A stretch of DNA of 64,000 bases, from positions 28,141 to 92,140 of the forward strand of contig JAEURZ010000011.1 of the NCBI GenBank assembly GCA_016788905.1, read 5' to 3'. A program made the position numbers and the translations under genes. The DNA comes from Elusimicrobiota bacterium. GTDB lineage: Bacteria; Elusimicrobiota; Elusimicrobia; FEN-1173. The notes beneath the pieces were generated by a model, which was given only the letters and a program-made list of their open reading frames with translations, searched no databases and was not told the DNA's origin. Below are positions 48,681-59,100 of this stretch, piece by piece (the stretch's first letter is position 1; the number at the start of each line of letters is the position of its first letter).

Positions 48681-51600
48681 ATGAGCCTTCCCCGCTTTGC
48701 CGTCCGTCGTCCCGTTGCCACGATCATGTTTTATGTGGCGGTCTGCGTTCTGGGGTTATTCTCCTGGTGGGCTCTTCCTGTCGATTTATTGCCAAATTCG
48801 GCCGCTGGAAGCCTGTCGGTCTATGTGGGGGTTCGCGGGGGACTCCCTCCAGAAGAAATTGAAGATTTAGTCACAAAAATTGTGGAGGAAGCCGTTGCCT
48901 CCGTTCAACATCTCCGCTCTGTGCTTTCCGTTTCCCGGAAAGACCGATCCGTCGTCACCCTGACCTATGAACCCGGGACGGACTTAGGCTTTGCCGCTCT
49001 TGAGGTTCAAGAGCGTTTGGCAAAAATTAAAAATAAACTTCCCAAAGATATCGAAAAACCTGTTGTTGCTCATTACTCTGAAAATGATTATCCCGTCATT
49101 ATCCTCTCCCTGACAAGCGATAAGCACAGTCCGGAGCGGCTTCGGGAGATGGTGGACAACAGCATCAAACCTGAACTCATGCGGGTGAACGGTGTGGCCA
49201 ATGTGGAGGTGGGGGGAGGCCGCGAACGAAAAATATTGGTGGAGTTTTATCAGGACCGGTTGGAAGCCTATGAGCTTAGCATTCGACAAGTGATTGATAC
49301 GATTGGAAAACAAAACCTAAATTTATTGACCGGAAAAAGAGAAGAAGGGTCTTCCTCCATATCGATTCGGATTGGGGGTACCTATAAAACGATGGATGAT
49401 CTTCAGAATTTAGTGGTGCTTCGAAGCAAAGAAGGATCCTCCATTCGGTTGAAAGACATCGCTGATGTGAAAGATTTTTATTTGGAAGCCCAGACGTATG
49501 CACGGCTCAATAAGAAGCCGACCGTTTCTGTCTATGTGCAAAAAGCCAACGATGCCAACACGATCCGTGTGGCCGAACGTGTTCGGAAAGTGGCCGCCCG
49601 ATTGCAAACCGATGTTTTAGGGTCGGATATTAAGATGGACGTTATCACCGATCAATCGGTCTTTGTTTCTGAGGCCATGAACAACGTTGTCACCAATTTG
49701 ACGATCGGGATGTTATTAACCCTGTTGGTCATTTTCTTATTCCTGAGAGAATGGCGACACACCTTGGTGGTTTTTCTTTCCGCACCGATCGCGGTCTGTA
49801 TCACGTTGACGGCCATGTTGGTAACAGGGTTTACCTTAAACGTGATGACCCTCTCGGCTTTGGCGTTGGGAATCGGCCTTGTCGTCAACAGTGCCATCGT
49901 TGTTCTTGAAAACGTTTTGGATCGGAAACGTCGCGCGTTTCACCATGATGTCTCTGTGGACAACAAAGAAGTGACCTCTCAGGCCACGGAAGAACTGTAC
50001 ATTTCGCTCATGGGTTCAACCCTCACCATGGTGGTTGTTTTTCTTCCCATTGTTTTCATTAACCAACAGGTTAAAATTCTCTATTCCGGTTTGGCGTTTA
50101 CCATCACGTATGCCATGGTGGCCTCCCTTTTGGTTTCCGTTACCTTGGTTCCCCTTCTCGCCTCACGGATTGGGTTGCCCTCTTATTCAGGTTATTTTTC
50201 CCCTCGCGTGAGGGGCCGTTTGGCTTTTTTGTTGGGGCGGGTGAGGAACGCAACTCCCCTGGGGTTCCGCCGGTTCCTGACCCGGCTGGGGTTTTCCCTT
50301 CGACGCGTGTTCCCTTCCTCTCCCCCCGCGGATCTGTGGGGCCCTCCTCCGGAAGAGGTGGAGCCCGAGCAAACTGTTCCCCTTTCGTCGCCCCCTGGCT
50401 TTTGGGGGTGGGTTAACTATTACTGGTTTTCCTGGGCTTGGCCGCCACTCTTAACGGAAATACGATTTGCACAAAAGTCCCCCCGACGGGCTTATATCCA
50501 CTGGTGCGGAAAATCTCTTCGGAACCAGAAATGGATTTCCCTGGTTATTGGAGTGGCCGCGATCGCCTCTGTTTTGATGTATTTGTTTGTGTTGGAAAAA
50601 GATTTCTTTGGTACCACCGAGCAGAGTGAGTTTATTATTTACGTAGAGCTCCCCGCGGGCGCCAAGCTGGATGTATCGGATTCTATTGTTCGAGAAGTGG
50701 AACGGATCCTCTCGGATAATCCGGATGTGGCGGAAACCGTTAAGACGGCTGCCGCGCGCGTGGAAGGGTGGTCGTCAAAAGTTTACGTGACGTTGCGTCC
50801 TCGATCCGAGCGGTCTCGTTCGGTTCAGGAAGTCATATCGGAACTTCGGCCCAAAGTGGCGGATATCGGGCAACAATTCGACACGTTTATTTATTTTTCA
50901 GAACCTGAATCTTCCAAAGAATTCTTCATTGATGTGTTTGGCATCAATTACGATACACTCCGTGATTTAGCCAGTGCCATCGCGGAACGAATCCAGAATG
51001 TGTCGGGACTGGCGGATGTCAAACTTCGCTACAAACCCGGTCAGCCGGAAGTTCAGGTTCTTGTCGATAAGGACCGGGCGGCCATGTTTGGGTTAACTCT
51101 TCGGGATATTGCCGAGGATCTGCACGCACGGATTCGAGGTTTACGTCCTTCCTATTTCTTTACGGATTCCAATCAAATGGAAATCATTGCTCGGGACAAA
51201 GAGCAATTTCGAAAATCCTTGGAAGATATTCATGCGTTGACCCTGATGTCTCCCCAGGGGGGAAATACGCCCATTCAACAGTTCGCTACGTTTGAGTTCG
51301 CGTTAACGCCCAGTGAGGTGTGGCGAAAGGACAAGCAACGTGTCATTCAAGTGAGCGCTAATCGAGAAAAACTCCCGCTCAGTACGGCGGCTAAAAAAAG
51401 CCTTTCCGCTTTAAAAGGGCTTCAGGCTCCCAACGGTTATTATTTTCAAATTGGCGGGGATTACGTGGATATGGTTCAAAATGAGCGAGAATTCCGTTTC
51501 GCTTTTATTGTCATGGCGGGACTTGTTTTCATCGTTTTGGCAAGTCTGTTTGAGTCTTATCTTCAGGCGATTCTTATTATGGTGACGATTCCCATGGCGC

Positions 51601-52010
51601 TCATTGGGAGCATTCCCCTTCTGTATGTTACGAACACCTCTGCCACCATGAGTGTTTACATCGGGATGATCATGCTGGGGGGGGTGGCGGTCAGTGACGC
51701 TATTGTACTTGTGGAAAAAATTAATCAATTTCGGTTGGAAGGTTGGGGGCTTAAGCGTGCTGTATTGGAATCCAGTTGGGTTCGATTATCTCCCATCTTG
51801 AACACGTCGCTGACCACAATCGTTGGGCTGGTTCCTATGGTTCTTTCTCGCAGCGAATCCGCACAACTCTGGGCCCCCCTCGCGTTAACAGTGATTGGCG
51901 GAGCGGCGATGGCCACCGTCCTCACCCTCTTCATGATTCCGGCGCTTTATTATCACATGGAAACATACAAGATGAAGATCCAGCGGTTCATCAAGGACGA
52001 AGATATTTGA
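48681..52010 (+). CDS. RND efflux pump, second of tandem pair, with altered proton-relay residues
   Basis: A 1109-residue RND protein (FAVRRPVATIMFYVAVCVLGLFSWW). Its TM4 motif is GLVVNSAIVVLEN: both relay aspartates of AcrB are replaced (Asn403, Ser404). TM10 reads GVAVSDAIVLVEK, placing an Asp (residue 1006) where pumps of this type usually have Asn. The central cytoplasmic loop between TM6 and TM7 carries an extra stretch of roughly 100 residues (50170-50520), rich in Arg, Pro and Trp. It is last in the run of same-strand genes from 32843 and faces the convergent small membrane-protein genes. The G8 at 51677-51684 lies in TM10. Confidence 0.92.
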   Translation: MSLPRFAVRRPVATIMFYVAVCVLGLFSWWALPVDLLPNSAAGSLSVYVGVRGGLPPEEIEDLVTKIVEEAVASVQHLRSVLSVSRKDRSVVTLTYEPGTDLGFAALEVQERLAKIKNKLPKDIEKPVVAHYSENDYPVIILSLTSDKHSPERLREMVDNSIKPELMRVNGVANVEVGGGRERKILVEFYQDRLEAYELSIRQVIDTIGKQNLNLLTGKREEGSSSISIRIGGTYKTMDDLQNLVVLRSKEGSSIRLKDIADVKDFYLEAQTYARLNKKPTVSVYVQKANDANTIRVAERVRKVAARLQTDVLGSDIKMDVITDQSVFVSEAMNNVVTNLTIGMLLTLLVIFLFLREWRHTLVVFLSAPIAVCITLTAMLVTGFTLNVMTLSALALGIGLVVNSAIVVLENVLDRKRRAFHHDVSVDNKEVTSQATEELYISLMGSTLTMVVVFLPIVFINQQVKILYSGLAFTITYAMVASLLVSVTLVPLLASRIGLPSYSGYFSPRVRGRLAFLLGRVRNATPLGFRRFLTRLGFSLRRVFPSSPPADLWGPPPEEVEPEQTVPLSSPPGFWGWVNYYWFSWAWPPLLTEIRFAQKSPRRAYIHWCGKSLRNQKWISLVIGVAAIASVLMYLFVLEKDFFGTTEQSEFIIYVELPAGAKLDVSDSIVREVERILSDNPDVAETVKTAAARVEGWSSKVYVTLRPRSERSRSVQEVISELRPKVADIGQQFDTFIYFSEPESSKEFFIDVFGINYDTLRDLASAIAERIQNVSGLADVKLRYKPGQPEVQVLVDKDRAAMFGLTLRDIAEDLHARIRGLRPSYFFTDSNQMEIIARDKEQFRKSLEDIHALTLMSPQGGNTPIQQFATFEFALTPSEVWRKDKQRVIQVSANREKLPLSTAAKKSLSALKGLQAPNGYYFQIGGDYVDMVQNEREFRFAFIVMAGLVFIVLASLFESYLQAILIMVTIPMALIGSIPLLYVTNTSATMSVYIGMIMLGGVAVSDAIVLVEKINQFRLEGWGLKRAVLESSWVRLSPILNTSLTTIVGLVPMVLSRSESAQLWAPLALTVIGGAAMATVLTLFMIPALYYHMETYKMKIQRFIKDEDI

Positions 52011-52041
52011 AAACGGTATAAATTCGAGGGCCTGGTCAGTG

Positions 52042-52422
52042 TCAGTTTGCGGCGGGGGAGGGGGAACCTGAGTTTTGCTTTTGCGGTAATTCTCGGGCCG
52101 GAAGAGCGGGGAGTGGAGAGGGGGTCGTCGGGGTGGCGTTCTTGCGAAGGTCAGCGTTCAGTTGGTTAATTCTATTAATTTCATTTATGGTTCGTAACGT
52201 TTCCTGAATGTGGGGGTCCTTCGTGGAGAGGGGGGGGGGCTCCGGTGCGGGAGGGAACTGGTTTTGGTCGGTGTAATCACCCGAAAGGGAGGGGTTCGCT
52301 CCAAAGGAAGATCGAGGTTTTCTTTGTTCTTTTAGCGAGGCTCGGAAGACCCATCCCGCAAGAATGATCAAAAATAAAACACCCGCCGCCCACCATACAA
52401 AGGGAGAACGGCGGGTGCTCAA
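52042..52422 (-). CDS. Small single-pass membrane protein of unknown function
   Basis: A 126-residue protein. An N-terminal hydrophobic segment (FVWWAAGVLFLIILAGWVF) could be a signal anchor. The rest is hydrophilic and Pro/Ser/Asn-rich, with a short predicted helix (DPHIQETLRTINEINRINQL) between two proline-rich stretches. A C10 run on the coding strand (52230-52239) encodes the PPP part. It lies 10 bp after the 80-residue gene and is probably co-transcribed with it. No family was recognised. Confidence 0.6.
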   Translation of the reverse strand: MSTRRSPFVWWAAGVLFLIILAGWVFRASLKEQRKPRSSFGANPSLSGDYTDQNQFPPAPEPPPLSTKDPHIQETLRTINEINRINQLNADLRKNATPTTPSPLPALPARELPQKQNSGSPSPAAN

Positions 52423-52432
52423 GAAACGGTCC

Positions 52433-52675
52433 CTAGTCCTTTCGGGTGTTGGATTCGATTTTAATCAGAAGGCCAATGACCTCCGCAATCGTCCAGAAAA
52501 ATAAAAAATAAAAAGCCCCCAGAATTAAAGCCAGAAGCGATGTCGCACGTGGAGCGTCTGTGGATCCCCCGCCAATGAGAATGATGATGAAGAATACCAA
52601 CCCAAGGAGTGCCGAAATAAGGGCTAACGCTTTGAAGGAAAGCGGAATATATTTTAAAGGTTTCGAACTGTTCAT
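52433..52675 (-). CDS. Small two-helix membrane protein of unknown function
   Basis: An 80-residue protein with two hydrophobic helices: ALALISALLGLVFFIIILIGG and SLLALILGAFYFLFFWTIAEVIGLLI. A basic, polar C-terminus (KIESNTRKD) follows. The start is firm: AGGAGG lies about 9 nt before the ATG. That ribosome-binding site is in the loop of the hairpin ATCGAG-GAGG-CTCGAT (52679-52694). It is transcribed with the following 126-residue gene from the promoter at 52848-52876 through a leader of about 166 nt. No family was recognised. Confidence 0.65.
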   Translation of the reverse strand: MNSSKPLKYIPLSFKALALISALLGLVFFIIILIGGGSTDAPRATSLLALILGAFYFLFFWTIAEVIGLLIKIESNTRKD

Positions 52676-52841
52676 GGAATCGAGCCTCCTCGATCTTAAA
52701 TGAAACGATTATAAAAAATCGGCTTCAACCTGAACGATCCGTTTGGCCTGGAATTTGACGAAAGATCTCGCTTGTTGTTGATTTTCCGTCTCGGTCCTGC
52801 GGGCCAATGAATAAAAATTTCAGGTTCAATCCGCCCAACGC
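52676..52841 (-). ncRNA. Structured 5' leader of the small membrane-protein operon (candidate regulatory RNA)
   Basis: Between the minus-strand promoter and the ATG, AACCTGAA (minus strand, 52826-52819) can pair with TTCAGGTT (52734-52727). This encloses about 84 nt that hold a GGCCC/GGACC-type hairpin. Six T follow the 3' arm after 9 nt. Near the ATG the 6-bp hairpin ATCGAG/CTCGAT presents the Shine-Dalgarno in its loop. A 34-codon TTG-started frame (52829-52725) fits inside. I match it to no known riboswitch class. Confidence 0.4.
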
Positions 52842-52847
52842 TGAGTT

Positions 52848-52876
52848 AATTTATAACAGACTGCCATTTCTGTCAA
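52848..52876 (-). promoter_or_regulatory. Promoter of the small membrane-protein operon
   Basis: On the minus strand a perfect TTGACA (52876-52871) is followed by TAAATT (52853-52848, 17-bp spacer) or TATAAA (52855-52850, 15-bp spacer). The predicted start is near 52841. Confidence 0.5.
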
Positions 52877-53028
52877 GGACATTCTTCCCTTTTGTGTAAG
52901 GTTCCCCTTTGGCAACAACGGTGCATAGGCGTATGGAAGTGGGCTATCCCTGGATTTTTCTTACCTAGTGGAAAACATATGGAAAAAGGCCGTTTCAATT
53001 TATTTACAAAAATGTTGCAAACAGTTTA

Positions 53029-53067
53029 CAACTTCTTAAGGCAATCTTAAGACCGCCCATGTATACT
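53029..53067 (+). promoter_or_regulatory. Response-regulator box plus -10 (site B), upstream of the giant gene
   Basis: The 24-bp core 53029-53052 is identical to site A (26734-26757) except at one position. It has two TCTTAAG half-sites 11 bp apart. A near-consensus -10, TATACT (53062-53067), lies at exactly the same distance as in site A. There is no -35, as expected for an activator-dependent promoter. Transcription would start near 53074, 37 nt before the ATG. Confidence 0.7.
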
Positions 53068-53110
53068 CAAAGTTGATTCGCTATGTTTATGACCTCAAGG
53101 GGAGATCAAA

Positions 53111-56100
53111 ATGGATAAACCAAGACCCATGGTGGAGCGTGTTTTGTTTGCGCCTCTGCCTCACACACCGCCGATAGACAAGTATTTTCCGAGGATGGAG
53201 ACATTAAAGCGTGGCTTGGCCACTCTCTTGGCCACGCTGGTCTTCTATACCCAAGCGGTCTGTGCGGGAACGACAAGCCTCCCCCTCTTGTCGACCACCG
53301 GCCCCTCTGGGTCCCTAGCGAAACAAACCAACCTCCTCGAACGTTTAATGAAGATCACCGGCGTCTCGAAGAAGGATGCCCCCTATGTGTTCCACGAAAG
53401 CGAGTGGAGAGATCGGATGAAATTAACGGACCCCGGTCAGGACCCGGAAACGATTAAGCGTAAGAACGAGGCGGCCACAACTCGACGAGATATCGAGAAT
53501 GTGAACGCGAAGGCGAAAGGGATGCAGTTTCCTGAACTTTCCCGGCCTGGTTACTTAACAACGAAAGAGATTTTGGCTGGGTTACAGATCGATGCGCTGG
53601 AAAAGCAACTGACCCCGGGCGATTTGGCCATGCAAACGGTTAAAGAAGTGGTCGAAACGATAAAGATGAAAATGAAAGCCTTGTTCGGTGCGGCAACGGA
53701 ATTTAATTATTCTGTGCGACAGAATTTTGATGGGACGTTTTCGCGAACCTACCTGGTGGATGGTCGGGCGACCCGAATTTACAATTCGAAGACGCGCAAT
53801 CCTCACGGGATGGCCGTGACACAAAATATCACGAATATGCGTTACAGCCGTTCTCACATTCTGGTGTCCATGGACATTGAGCATGTGGACGTGAAGGGGC
53901 GAACGAGTTACACGACGCGCCGGATGGATTACCACGATGGGGCGAAAGCGATGGTTCAAGACTCGCAGTTGGTGAAAGAAATGTGGGAAGACACGATCAC
54001 CTCTCAGAACGAAAAAAAGAGCCTCCATCGGTTTGACATAGCGTACGACGCTCATAACAACATAAAACAGTATCAAGAAAAAAGCATTGACGAGAACGGA
54101 CGGTCAACGGACCGGAAATGGTGGGGGGGGACGTATGACGAGAGCAAGAATCTCTTGGCTTATGAAGAACTGACCACGGAAAAAGGGTTGGACACGCACG
54201 TGAAGTGGGTGTCGACAGGATACGAGAAAAACTCTCTTTGGAAGTCGCGGACGCCGGGAGAAACGGACAGTTGGGGGCGGTCGGAATATCAGTTGACCGG
54301 TTATGTCAAAGAGACGGTGGGCCCCGATGGATTGGAGCAGAAAGATGTGACCTCGAACATGACGTACAACGCTTACGCGAATCTGTTGCATTATGAGAGA
54401 ACCGTGACCAATGGGGACGGGCAGGGAACTGAGATCGTCTGGGATGGGGATTACGATCAATACGATCGAGCGGCGGCCTACCGGCAAATCACCACGGATT
54501 CGTTTGGACACACCCGTACGGTCGAATTTTCCGAGGGGGAATACACCGTAGACGACGATCTGATTGGTTACCGGGAAAAGACGATCGAAAATGGGGAGTC
54601 AAAGGAAAAGCACTTTCAAAACGGGTTGTATGACACGAAACACAACCTCATGGATTATTTTCAGACGGATACGGATTCCCGCGGCCGAGTAAGCGCAAAG
54701 CATTGGACGGCGTCTGGGGCTGGGTTGGGGTACAAGGATGGAGAATTGGTGGGCTTCATGGAGTTGACAACCCAAGGGCTGTTAAAGATTAAGTCGACCA
54801 CGACGGGGATCACCTATGACGCGCTCAATCGACAGAACGGTGGGCGAGAGACGAAACGGGTGACGGGAGTGGAAACGGATGGGGTTTACACGGATGTGAC
54901 GGTGGTCACGGACACGCGAGCGGGTGACGATACATTGAGCCGGACGCGCCGTGAGCTTAATAAGGTTTTGGGGTATGAGATGAATATCGTTGAAATCACG
55001 GGGTCCTCCAGTGTCAAAACAACCTTGGGGACGGACAATCGGACAAAGGACATCGTTCGCCAACTCAAGGAAACGACCGTTCGTCGTGAAATGACCACCC
55101 GTGGGGATTATCGCGAAGAGAAAACTTTAGCGGGAACATGGGATGGGGAAGAGTTGGAAAGCGTTACGGAAACCTATCGAACCCGTGTGGTTCAGGATGG
55201 GTTCGGACGAGCGATGTCCTATGAAGAAGAAATCGTGCGGGAGAATAATCCGGCGAGTTGGTTGAAACGGACGACGGATCAGATGAGTTACAACGTGGAT
55301 GGGAATTTGACGGCGAGCCATGAGACCACCACGAATTCTTTAGGCGTGAAGGGGGAAGTAACCCGGACGAAAATGTTGTACGACCAGCAGGGGCGTTTGG
55401 AAGAATACGATATGGAGTCAACCAACCGTGCGGAAGGGTCGATGACGGGGGTGACCGCTCACCGAAATCGAATTGGGTATAACGGTTTGGGTGATGTGTC
55501 GCGGTATGATGAAAAACTGATCAGGCTGGGGTCCTCCGCTGTGGAAAACGTTCAGTGGAACGGATCTTACACGGTGTTGGGGCTTGTGGGGAATTCGAAG
55601 CAGGTGAATCGGCGTGTGGGTGAGGAAACAGTGGATGGGGTGGTTCGTCCGTTGGATGTGACGGAAACAACGGTGACCAGCGGAATGAAATACACGAAAG
55701 ATGGGGCGTCCTTGCGCTCCTATCGCGAGGCGATGTCCAGCACGGGGTCTCCGGAAGCGGTGCAGATCACCACCCTGGAGGGTGGGACTTACGACGCTTA
55801 CGATCGTTTGGCGACGTTTAAACAAAAAGTGGAACGGGTGACGGCGGAGGCGGTGCGGGCGAATGGGCAAATCGATCAGGCGAAAGCTGTTCTTTATGTG
55901 GTAACCGAAACCGATAGGACCACAGGGACTTTTAGCGCTTTGGGCGCTTTGACGGGCTATACCGAAACGGTGAGTCAATCCGAAGGGCCCGATTCCCCGG
56001 CTGGGGGAAGTGTCACTGTTCGAAGGGATATTGATTTTCATCCTTTGGGTCAAATGCGATCCTACACGGGGGATGAAACCCGCTTTGATTCGCCGGACAT

Positions 56101-59100
56101 CACCACGAAAATCGATTGGCGCGGAACGTTTGATCTCTACATGAGATCGTCCGGAGCGGTGGAACAGCGTCAGGAGAAATTTTCCACCGGAGAAATCGGG
56201 TTGGAAACAAGGACGGTTCGGGAAAATGTGGGTTACGATGAGTTGGGGCAGATGGTGGAATACGAGGAAACGATGGAGCGTTCGGATTCCCCCTCGGCGG
56301 TCACCCGGATCCATTGGGAAAACGGACGTTTCGATGTGAACGGAAACCTGGAAGGCTACCGTGAAACCACTCAGGTGGGGGGCCGTGGTTTATCGGTTGG
56401 ATTGGTCAATACCAAAGTGTTGGAACGATCGGGAACGACATACGATACGAATGGTTTACTGGCGACGTTTTCAGAAACATCACGTGATTCGGCCCAGCCC
56501 TCGGTGAAAATGACCACGCAACGGCAAAGCACCGTTTACGATCGGATGGGTCGTGAAACAGGTTTTGTTTCTTTGCGTCACGAGGAGGGGCAGAGCCAGG
56601 AAACCACCCCGACAGGCGAAATCTCAGAGTCCAATTTAGACAAGTGGACAACGGTGGTGCAATCCGATCGGCGGTTTAACCCTGTGGGGTTGGTCACGGA
56701 CTATCGAGAAGGGAGTTTTGATGGGAGCGTTCTTTCTTTAGGGGGATCGGATCGTGTGTGGTTTTCGTTGACCGAAGATCAACGGCGGGACGTGTTGCGT
56801 GGGACATTGAAAAGTGACAGAGCGGTCACCCTCATTGGGCGTTCCGGAACGCTTTACGATCGGAAAGGGTTGGCGGTGGATTACGCGGAAACGACGCGGG
56901 AAATTTCCACGACGTTGGATCATGGGCGAACAACGGATCGGTCTCAAGCGACATACAATTCTCTGCATCAATTGATTTCGTTCACGGATCGTCTCACAGA
57001 CGATGCGACCCCAGGCGTGACAGAAACTTTTGTGGCGTCCCAAGGGCAATACAACGGTTTTGGGCAAATGGAGAAGACCCATGAAGTGCGAACCCAAGCG
57101 GGGGCGTTGGTCTCCCGCTCAGAAGGGGATCGGTGGTTGTCCTACGACAGCCAAGGACGCACGACTCGGGACCATTCGATCCTGGTTTCTGATCACGGGG
57201 TCACAGTCGATCGGGATTACCACGTGGGGGCGTTTAATGCCCTTGGTCGGGCCGCGGCGGAGCGCACGGTGACCACTGAATCGGGTGTGGACGCTCGGGG
57301 AGCGGAGGTCTATCGAATTCGGACAGAAAGCAATAAAAGTGAGATGGCCTACGAGAGGAATGGACGTTTGAGTCACTCTGTGGATACGGTGGTTGCCTCC
57401 GATCGGCCGGATGTTACGGTGACAACTCTTTGGGAGGCGAGCGGGTTTAATGGGAACAATCAACTGATGGGGTCGCGGGAGTCGAAGGTGGAAGTGAATC
57501 CTGCTGGGACCCATGCCCAAATGACGGAGCAAACTGGAATTGCATACGATCAGCGCGGTCGGACAACGAACTACCGGAATACGATAACCAATTCATCCGA
57601 CTCCGTTACGGAAACGATGGATTGGTCCGTGTTGGGATTTACGGGAGCGGGTCAAACAACGGGCATAAGTGAGAACCGGCGTCGGGTCAGTGCGGATGGG
57701 ATTTCTCACGCTATCGAAACAACAACGCGGAAAGAGAACATGACGTATGACCTCTCCGGCAACTTAACCCATTACAAACAGCGGGCGACAGGAACGGACA
57801 ATCCCGATTTGGTGTCTGAGGTGACGTGGGAAGGCGGGCATGATTCGTTGAACCGACTCATTTCATTTAACGAAGAGACGCACAGCATGGATAAGGCAAC
57901 CAGCGGGCGAGTTCTCAATGTTCTGTTGAATAACCAACGCGAAGGCATCTCCTATGACAGTCTCAATCATGTGGTGGGGTATGGGCAGGTTTCGACGGAC
58001 GAAAATGGAAACAACAGCGAAATTCTTTGGGCGGGGGGGGTTGACGGGCGAGGGTTGGTGAGTCAGTTCGAGGAACGAACGACGGATCCCCAGGGAAGTC
58101 TCACGGTCAAAGGACAGCGGGTTGTGACGTATGATGCCGCCGGACGCTTGACGACGTTTAACCAGTTGGTCGTGGATCCGTTGGGGGTAAGGACAGCCAC
58201 GTCTCGGACGGCAACGTCTTATGATGTCAACGGTCTTGTGCGGGGAACAGTTGAGGGTATTGAAGAAACTCAGCCGAATGGGGTCCGAAAAGTGACCGAT
58301 TCCACTCAATCTCCTCAGATCTACGATGCTCAAGGGCATCTGGTCTCTCGTCATGAAGACGCGGTTGTGTCGACATTTGATGCGAAGGGCGTTCTTGTTC
58401 GGTCGCGAAGTCACGGGATGGATTGGACGGCAACGGGTGAGGGATACAATGGTTTGGGCCAGTTGATGGGGTCGGATCAGACAACCACAGTCTGGAGTCC
58501 GGACGGAGCGTTTACTCTCGTGACGACCGCGAGTGTCTCCTCTCTTCGATACAATATTTTAGGTCAGCAATCTTCCTTAAGTCAAACAGAAACGCAAAAA
58601 GGGAGTAGTGTGGAGAAATTGACTCTTCCTTCCAACTGGAATCTCCTTGAGCCAGATCAAAAGTTGGAATGGCTGAAAAATTTGACGTTTGTGGTGGAGG
58701 GCGATCGTAAAGGATTTGATGATTTGGGTTTGAGCGGTCCCGATGTGGGTGGGGGAGTGATTGCGTGGTCAGATTTGGCGGAAGAAGACCGGTCTGAACT
58801 CTTGGCGGATGGGAAAATCCTCTTGAATGGTCGTGCCTTTGATTTGACCCAGGCGTCGGTTGTTTCTGTTGTGAAGACGAATCAATCCTATGCCCAGACG
58901 GAGATGGAATACAACAACTTTGGAATCTTGAGCCATTACGTTCGGGGGGGGGATGACAATGGGGTGGGATATGTCTCTGAATGGACGGGTTCGTCATTTG
59001 ACCAATACAATCGAGTAACGGCCGATGCCCAGGTCGTGGCGCGGGAGGGACAAGCGATCGTTGCCACGGAGCGAGGGGGGATTCTTTACAACGGAAATTC

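Noticed and set aside
52880..52980. A c-di-GMP or other known riboswitch upstream of the giant gene
   Set aside because: I compared the spacer with the conserved core motifs I remember (GEMM, TPP, cobalamin, fluoride) and found no match. The activator box lies downstream, and the predicted transcript starts after this region.
55418..56314. A 298-codon minus-strand frame inside the giant gene, plus several shorter ones nearby
   Set aside because: The plus-strand frame is continuous with a coherent repeat pattern. The antisense frames are His/Arg/Pro-rich mirror products of the YD-like codons.
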